Assembly (NCBI GenBank): GCA_964006375.1
Contig: OZ023263.1
Location: 139,274,673-139,338,672, forward strand
DNA: 64,000 nt
Origin: Tillus elongatus
Taxonomy: Eukaryota; Arthropoda; Insecta; Coleoptera; Cleridae
Reading direction: 5' to 3'
Position 1 is the stretch's first letter; every line of letters begins with the position of its first letter. The position numbers and the translations under genes were made by a program. This document shows positions 57,158-64,000 of this stretch, in pieces. The notes under the pieces were generated by a model. The model saw only the letters and a list, made by a program, of their open reading frames with translations, did not search any database and was not told where the DNA came from.

Positions 57158-58213
57158 AAATTGAAATCAGGCGTTCTTATTACTGGCTCTCTATTGCAAA
57201 AGATTGTCAGCTTCACGTAGACTTGTGTGATATTTGCCAAGAATGTAAATACGAAAGGCACCCCATCCAATTTAACTTACAGGCTACCCCTATACCGTCA
57301 CGACCATTCGAAACATTGCACATGGATACCTTTTCAATTAATAATAAAAAAAAAATACCTTACACTGATAGACAGCTTTAGTAAATTTCTCGTCGTTAAA
57401 GAAATAAACACTTTAAATTTTCCGGACGTTATACCAAAGGTTCTAGAAATCTTTATGACGTATAAACCGCCACTAGTGCTAATTAGTGACAATGCAACCA
57501 AATTTTCAGATCAACAATTTAAAGGACTAATAGATTTGTATAATATCGACCACCACTTTATAACAAGCAAACATCCTAATAGTAATGGCATTATTGAAAG
57601 GGCTCATAGCACAATCATAGAAATAATCCGCATAATTAAATCGAGCGATACTAATTTCCAAAAACTAGATTTGATGAGTAGCGCTGTAATTATTTACAAT
57701 AACACAATTCATTCTAGTACAAAACATAAACCATTAGAAATTTTATTCGGCCATTTAGAAAATCGTGAAATTTTACCATCTCCAGCGAATGAGAAAATTT
57801 ACACAGATTACATAAACAAAATTAGATCTGACACTAAAGCTCTTTACGAAGTAATTAAATTGCAGAATGAAAAAATTCACACATCGATTCTAAACAGAGA
57901 AAATGCCAAAAGAGAACCTTTTCCCGATCTGAAAGAGGAAAGTAAAGTATATCTTAAACAAAACCCGAGAAATAAAATTGCTTGTCGTTATAAAACAGAA
58001 ACCGTAGCTCAAAATGAACCAATTAAGTTTACAACGATAAAAAATAGAAAATATCACAAACAAGAAATCAAACCCATACGAAAATCACAAAAGTCAAACT
58101 TTGTTTCAGATGATACACCCGGCGTTTCTTCTGGTCATCTACCTCCATCTCTCACAGACCCAGAGAGTGGAAATAAAATCTCTAACAGACAATCCGGGAA
58201 TCCTCCCCATTAA
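57158..58213 (+). pseudogene. Integrase of provirus B, same frame breaks as A
   Basis: The zinc-finger and first-Asp segment are out of phase with the core, as in A, with the break at an A-run near 57350. The second Asp (SDNATKFSDQQF) and Glu (NGIIERAHST) are retained. The tail is open to 58213. Confidence 0.85.
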
Positions 58214-59732
58214 ACTAGGCACCGCGAAATTACAAACAGGACAACATACTTTTATCCATACCATACCCTTAGACAAAATCCAAACGGAAATAAATAATAT
58301 TGACAAACACGTAGATTCACTCAAAGCAGCAGCTAATATATACCCTGTATTTCAGCAAGCCGAAATACGTTTAACGTCATTACTGGCACAACAAACCAAA
58401 GAGAAATTTTTATTATTGCAACCATTTCAAAATCGTCTTAATAAAAGGGGCCTAATAAACGGAATAGGGCATGTTTTTAAATTTATCTCGGGGACCCTCG
58501 ACTCAGACGACGGAGAACGTTATGATAGGTCAATCGAGATATTACGCAGGAATGAGGAAAATATAGTTAAGCAGTATAATAATCAACTCTCTTTAAACCA
58601 CGAATTTATTAATAATCTAGAAATGTCTATTAAAAATATCTCTTATGATTTTAAATCTCTGCAGGAGGCAACATTGGTTCTCCAACATAAATACATAGAA
58701 GAACTTTTAAAGGTCACATTAAATGAATTTAGAACAAAAATTTTATTACCGGATCAAATCATTGAGAACATGCAGGTATCAGTAACATTTGCATCTCTAG
58801 GAATGTTACACCCTTCTTTATTAACTAATTCGGCAGCTCAATATTTATTTAAACAACTGCTTAAACACCATAGTCCTGCACAATTTTACAGTAGAGACTC
58901 TATACTTTTCTTACATACTATGGAAATCGAATACTACATAACTAGGAATCAACTTACTTTTCTATTACATATACCATTGTTAGATTCAGAAACCTATAAC
59001 CTATATCACCTCTACTCTATACCTACCCCCGCCTTTAACACTATTATACCCCCAAATACCTTTGTGACTATAAACGAAAAGAAGAGTACATACGTAAGAA
59101 GTCACTGCAAGAAAATCCAAAATAATTTCTATTGTAGTCTAAAAGATCAAATACCCAACTATCAGCGAGAAGACTGTATCCATAATCTTTTGCAAGTAAA
59201 ATCATCACCTACTTGCCAAAGTGTTCCAGTACGGATTGAAGAACCACTGGTAGAAGCCGTTACGGAAGCAACCTACATAGTCATCGCCCCAAAAGAAATA
59301 ATCATTCACACAAAATGCAAAAGCGAGGAAGTTAAAGCAATAAAAGGTGTATATTTGGTCAATCTTCCACTGAACTGCAAGTTTATTAGTCAAAACTTTA
59401 CCTATGAAAATTGGCAACAAGAAACTCATGAAGACATCGTCTCACTACCTCATTTTGAGACCAACGAAATTCCAGCAAATCCAATCCATCTCAACCTCAA
59501 GTCTGTGGGCCTCGACAAGCTTCATCAGTTGACTATTCAGTACGCGAGTGACAGTGATAAGTTTAGTTCTTATAATTTAGTTAGCAGCTTCTTCTTTACA
59601 CTATTAATTTTACTAATGATAAGCATTTTAATATACATGAAACGTAAGGAAATTCATATGTATATAAAAAGATACAAATCTGCACCAACAGAAGAAAATA
59701 ATTTTGCTAACGAAACATTTCAGTTAACTTAG
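58110..59732 (+). CDS. env: Envelope glycoprotein of provirus B, complete frame
   Basis: 540 residues from the ATG at 58110, directly after the acceptor TTGTTTCAG (ends 58109). It is nearly identical to A's Env. The substitutions I could see are LLPDQ for LLLDQ in the helical region and Met for Ile at the inner edge of the membrane span. The frame is fully open although gag of the same copy is broken, which may only reflect its recent age. Confidence 0.88.
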   Translation: MIHPAFLLVIYLHLSQTQRVEIKSLTDNPGILPIKLGTAKLQTGQHTFIHTIPLDKIQTEINNIDKHVDSLKAAANIYPVFQQAEIRLTSLLAQQTKEKFLLLQPFQNRLNKRGLINGIGHVFKFISGTLDSDDGERYDRSIEILRRNEENIVKQYNNQLSLNHEFINNLEMSIKNISYDFKSLQEATLVLQHKYIEELLKVTLNEFRTKILLPDQIIENMQVSVTFASLGMLHPSLLTNSAAQYLFKQLLKHHSPAQFYSRDSILFLHTMEIEYYITRNQLTFLLHIPLLDSETYNLYHLYSIPTPAFNTIIPPNTFVTINEKKSTYVRSHCKKIQNNFYCSLKDQIPNYQREDCIHNLLQVKSSPTCQSVPVRIEEPLVEAVTEATYIVIAPKEIIIHTKCKSEEVKAIKGVYLVNLPLNCKFISQNFTYENWQQETHEDIVSLPHFETNEIPANPIHLNLKSVGLDKLHQLTIQYASDSDKFSSYNLVSSFFFTLLILLMISILIYMKRKEIHMYIKRYKSAPTEENNFANETFQLT

Positions 59733-59760
59733 AATTCAAAGTACTCCGTAATTTTCATTC

Positions 59761-59774
59761 TTAAGGAAGGGAGG
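59761..59774 (+). promoter_or_regulatory. Polypurine tract of provirus B
   Basis: TTAAGGAAGGGAGG directly precedes the 3' LTR, as in A. Confidence 0.8.
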
Positions 59775-60254
59775 AGTTATTATGTTACATGTCACCTCCC
59801 ATTAAGAGTTCACCTTATTATACAGTTTCTCTATTATTTTCAAATGATTGTCTGGACTGTTTCCTCTAAATTTAAAAACAATAGTTAGGTTACGTAGGAT
59901 ATAGTCACCTTTACTGTTTATTTGTCTATTGTATTATTATATAGGACCTACTCACCTTTTAATTATATTCATATGAGTATTTTCTAGACAATTCCCATAA
60001 TGTTAAACATTAAATACATGACTTGTAAAACGTAGGCTAAAGTTATAAAAGCACACTGTTCACTAGAATAGTTATTCATTTAGTTCTTCGACTTCTACAG
60101 TGCAAGTACTCTGTGACCGCGGTCACAGCATATTATATTTGTATCACTAACGTTAGTTGTTGAGTTCTAAGTGTTTCAATTTTAACTACAAATTGTATTC
60201 TCTTTGCAAATAAAGTTCATAGCTATTAGAGTTTACAACTTTGAAGTTATTACT
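59775..60254 (+). repeat. 3' LTR of provirus B
   Basis: 480 bp carrying B-type diagnostic bases. The palindrome is at 60111-60128. It is followed by the CCAG duplication at 60255-60258. Confidence 0.93.
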
Positions 60255-60258
60255 CCAG

Positions 60259-60577
60259 TCAGAACAACAACATAGAACATAAATGCATATTTCAAGACTA
60301 AGCAATAAATCAGTTGTTCCTTATGATTTGATGATGGTAGTGACTGGTCTTTAAGTTACTGAGTCAACTTACTTGATTCATTGGTGTGGTGTGAACAAAC
60401 ACTGTTATGTACACTATTTTTTCTGCGAACTACATGTGCGTGATGCCTATTTTATACACACTTGTGTTCGCAACATTATCCTACTCATATCGCAAACTCA
60501 ACTCATGTTAAATAATCGGCGCCACACATACAATACAATACAATACTGCTATTTTAAATATAATATGTATTGACTTC
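60259..60577. other. Noncoding stretch, nothing recognised
   Basis: Short AT-rich flank of provirus B. A 66-codon frame here has no signature. Confidence 0.4.
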
Positions 60578-60738
60578 TTTTGCTTAGAAATTGATTGTAA
60601 AAAGTATAAACCTACGAATTTATATGTCTACAAATAGCATCCTACCTAAATATTATATACTAAAATAATTTACTGATTGCACTAGCACGTTTTAGTATTT
60701 TAATATAAAATATAACATGTATAAGTTTTTAGTGAATT
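60578..60738 (+). repeat. Isolated unit of the 62.2-62.7 kb tandem repeat
   Basis: It starts tttgcttagaaattgattgt and continues taaacctacgaattt, tacctaaatattatatacta and tgtataag, in the same order as units at 62152-62700. It is separated from them by the 1.4 kb block at 60739-62151. Confidence 0.7.
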
Positions 60739-60860
60739 TTCTTAAAAAAAAATTCACTAATGAGGAGATCCCGACTTTTGAATTTTGAAAAAATTTCTTC
60801 AAATGACCGCGAACTAAGCCCCCTAGAACACATATCCGGGGTCAGTTTCAATTTTTATAT

Positions 60861-61834
<974 letters not shown>

Positions 61835-62145
61835 GGACGCAGCAAGTGCGTTATGGTAGCGAATTTTCATTAAATGCTTCAAATTTGAATAGCTCAATTT
61901 GCTATTAACCTATAAGGTTGACCAAGAAACGAGTTTTTCCGGGAACACTTTAAGTTCACTTTCGGAAATTTTTGTACATTTTCAAACAATAAAGTTATTT
62001 TGATGAAACATGGCACATTGTTTCTACTATATAGGTTATACTGGTAACCAAAATTGATGCCTGCTTTCTTAAAAAGGAAACACACATATTTGCAATTAAA
62101 AACATTTTTATGAAAATTCACTACCATAACGCACTTGCTGCGTCC
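61835..62145. repeat. Foldback/MITE-like element with 36-bp inverted ends
   Basis: The left end at 61835-61870 (GGACGCAGCAAGTGCGTTAT...) is the reverse complement of 62110-62145 with one mismatch. The 311-bp unit has no coding capacity. The right half, read inward, matches the body of the dispersed R1 family (3.0, 17.3 and 63.4 kb). It may therefore be a head-to-head pair of R1 ends or a MITE. Confidence 0.65.
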
Positions 62146-62151
62146 AGAGTT

Positions 62152-62700
62152 TTATTTTTTGCTTACGAAGTGATTGCAAAACTTATAAAGCTACGATTTT
62201 TATGTGTACAAATAGATACCTACGTAAATATTATATACTAAAATTATTAACTTATTGTGCTAACCCAGTGTATTATTTTACTATGAGTTTTTTGCTTAGA
62301 AATTGATTGTAAAAATTATAAACCTACGACTTTGTACGTGTACAAATAAATATCTACCTGAATATTATGTAATAAAATTATTTACTTGTTATATATAGCG
62401 GCCCAATGTATTATTATTTTACAATCCATAACAAGATGTATAATTTTTTGCTTTGAAATTGATTGTAAAAATTATAAACCTATTATTTTGTATGTAAACA
62501 AATAAATACCTCCTTAAACATCATATACAGACATTATTTACTTATTATGCTAACTCAATGTACTATTTTACAACTCCAAAGATGTAGGAGTTTTGTGGTT
62601 GGAAATTGATTGCAAAAATTAAAAACCTACTATTTTGTATGTGTACAAATACATACCCACCTAAATATTATAAACTTAAAAAATTAACTTATTGTGAAAG
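62152..62700 (+). repeat. Diverged tandem repeat, about 4 units of 130-155 bp
   Basis: Units start near 62152, 62289, 62447 and 62593 with ttttgctt-gaaattgattg. They continue aaaaattataaacctac, tgtgtacaaata-atacctac, ttatttacttatt and aatgta-tattttac. They differ by perhaps 15-25 percent by eye. A further unit lies at 60578-60738. Confidence 0.8.
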
Positions 62701-63364
62701 TTGCATGTTATTAAATGAAGCTTATCAAGTAAAATAGGAAAACAATTAAGAAAAAGAAACCAAAAACCTAGAGTGCAGTTCAGAACAAGAAAGTTATGTC
62801 CAATTTGGGGCATTATGAATTTATAATTTCATAAATATATAATTTTCAATTCTTTTCAAGATAAACCAATTAATTGAATCCATCGAAATCGAATAATATC
62901 CAAAAACTTCAATACATTCTGTTACTATATGAAAAAAATCTTAATTTCAACTTCTTAAATGTTTAATCTTGTTATAAGTTCATAAAAAACATAACTTTGT
63001 AAAGACGCACATAAAATGCCAGCTGGTTTCTATATTCAATGCACCACTAGATTTTAATTCAGACTTCATGTGACATATTCCCGCGTCACTTTGTGATTGG
63101 TCGAAAGTTACCAGGCAACCTATCTAATCTATAAACCTTGATTAAAGCCAAGAACCAATAGAATGAATTTATATTTCATGGCATTATGTTGATTTGACAA
63201 AATAGAGGTTACAAACAACACCTTGACTGTAACCAACGAATTACTTATCTGGCGTTAAATAACAGTATTCGGGTACTAATGCATGTATTGTGATTCAATA
63301 ATCTAAGAATAAATAAGTTAAATAGTAATTGTTGGAAAAAATAAATGAACAAAAAAAAATCTCT
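62701..63364. other. Noncoding stretch, nothing recognised
   Basis: AT-rich DNA with no frame, RNA gene or repeat supported. Confidence 0.4.
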
Positions 63365-63780
63365 GTGAGCGTTATGTGCGGTATGGCACCAAGCGAATTT
63401 TCATAAAAATATTTTTTAATTTCAAATACCTGTCTTTTTTTAATGAAAGGAATCACATTTGGTTAACAGTATAACCTATATAGTGGAAACAGCGTACCAT
63501 ATTACATCAAATCACATGAAAATGATTATATTATTTGAAAATTTTCCGAAAATAAACCCAAAATGTTGCCGCAAAAACTGGTGTTTCCTAGTCAACGAAC
63601 ATTTTCAAGCTATTTACACACCTGCTAAGATATAATTGTATTCACAAAAAGCTTTTTAAGAAAAAAAAATACAGGAAAATTTTAAACAAGTTCCTTCACG
63701 AGAATTCGTGATTTTTTTTACAAAAATTGGCTTAAGTAATGTGACACGATAATTATAAGTTTTACGAAAATTTGCTAAAC
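63365..63780 (+). repeat. Dispersed noncoding repeat, family R1 of this window
   Basis: It starts near gtgcggtatggcaccaagcg and follows the family body (acagtataacctatatagt, accatattacatcaaa, tttttacaaaaattggcttaagtaatgt). Plus orientation, like 17305-17690 and opposite to 2985-3329. Confidence 0.5.
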
Positions 63781-64000
63781 AATATTTTTTTTTACGAATA
63801 TTTGAAAATATTTTTTTGCAGTAATTTATTAACATTAATTATTAAATAAGTACCAACATTTCATAAAAATTTAAAAAAAGATTTCTGCGAAAATTTCTAA
63901 ATATTTTTTACACAAACATTATTTGCTGAAAAAATATATATATATGAAGCATTCACAGGCCATTTAGGCCCATAGCTTGGTAATACATTTCCATTGCTTC
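63781..64000. other. AT-rich right edge, nothing recognised
   Basis: Poly-A and poly-T rich; no feature supported. Confidence 0.4.

Larger units (their letters stand above)
53864..60254 (+). mobile_element. Errantivirus-like provirus B, same RT/RNase H-less structure
   Basis: The element is 6391 bp, in the same orientation and with the same structure as A. It is flanked by its own 4-bp duplication CCAG (53860-53863 and 60255-60258). Its LTRs share diagnostic bases that differ from A (for example TTATACAG against TTAAACAG, and ACGTAGGATATAG against ACCTAGGATACAG). They differ from each other at one base I could see (near 60181). It is therefore an independent insertion of a sister copy, not a tandem duplication. 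It also carries two extra defects in gag. Confidence 0.93.

Noticed and set aside
47363..60254. A three-LTR tandem array from recombination
   Set aside because: There are four LTRs, a unique 101-bp spacer and different target duplications for each element.

Overview
The window looks like arthropod, most likely insect, nuclear DNA. It is strongly AT-rich, carries many long (TA)n runs, and contains Penelope-like, Ty3/gypsy, errantivirus-like, R1-like, P-element-like and DDE DNA transposons. I found no convincing host protein-coding gene, functional rRNA or functional tRNA. Species cannot be named from the sequence alone. || Layout: 1-1893 is the 3' end of a non-LTR retrotransposon. 1894-2765 is a truncated Penelope-like element (PLE) with an inverted terminal piece carrying a hammerhead-like motif. 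3449-10474 is a Ty3/gypsy element inserted in a (TA)n tract; its reverse transcriptase (RT) core is deleted in frame, and it carries a roughly 1.4 kb hairpin-unit minisatellite before its 3' LTR. 11525-16912 is a decayed DNA transposon with about 770-bp inverted repeats. 17-19 kb holds dispersed noncoding repeats. 22969-28610 is a minus-strand Ty3/gypsy element with paired 217-bp LTRs. 30300-32660 is a second PLE. 32662-36340 is a decayed gypsy element abutting it. 37365-40985 is a GC-rich R1-like LINE joined directly to a P-element transposase fragment (40985-42365) that keeps its intron. 43.1-47.0 kb is a cluster of PLE terminal sequence, 5S rRNA-derived repeats, (TA)n tracts and a perfect 98-bp-arm palindrome. 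47363-60254 holds two errantivirus-like proviruses. 60.6-64 kb is diverged tandem and dispersed repeats. || The two proviruses (47363-53754 and 53864-60254) are the main result. Each has 480-bp LTRs, a tRNA-Ser-type primer site, a polypurine tract and its own 4-bp target duplication (CGCC and CCAG), so they are separate insertions only about 100 bp apart. Both lack RT and RNase H entirely and share the same frame breaks around integrase. Both keep a long env frame with a splice acceptor placed directly before its ATG. They look like a non-autonomous, env-retaining subfamily copied in trans. || The second main result is a set of hammerhead-ribozyme motifs. One pair is complete and canonical, lying head to head on opposite strands inside the 98-bp palindrome at 46588-46784. 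Three more decayed or variant motifs sit in PLE terminal sequence at 2650, 30306 and 43203. || Coordinates of diverged repeats are approximate because no alignment could be run.
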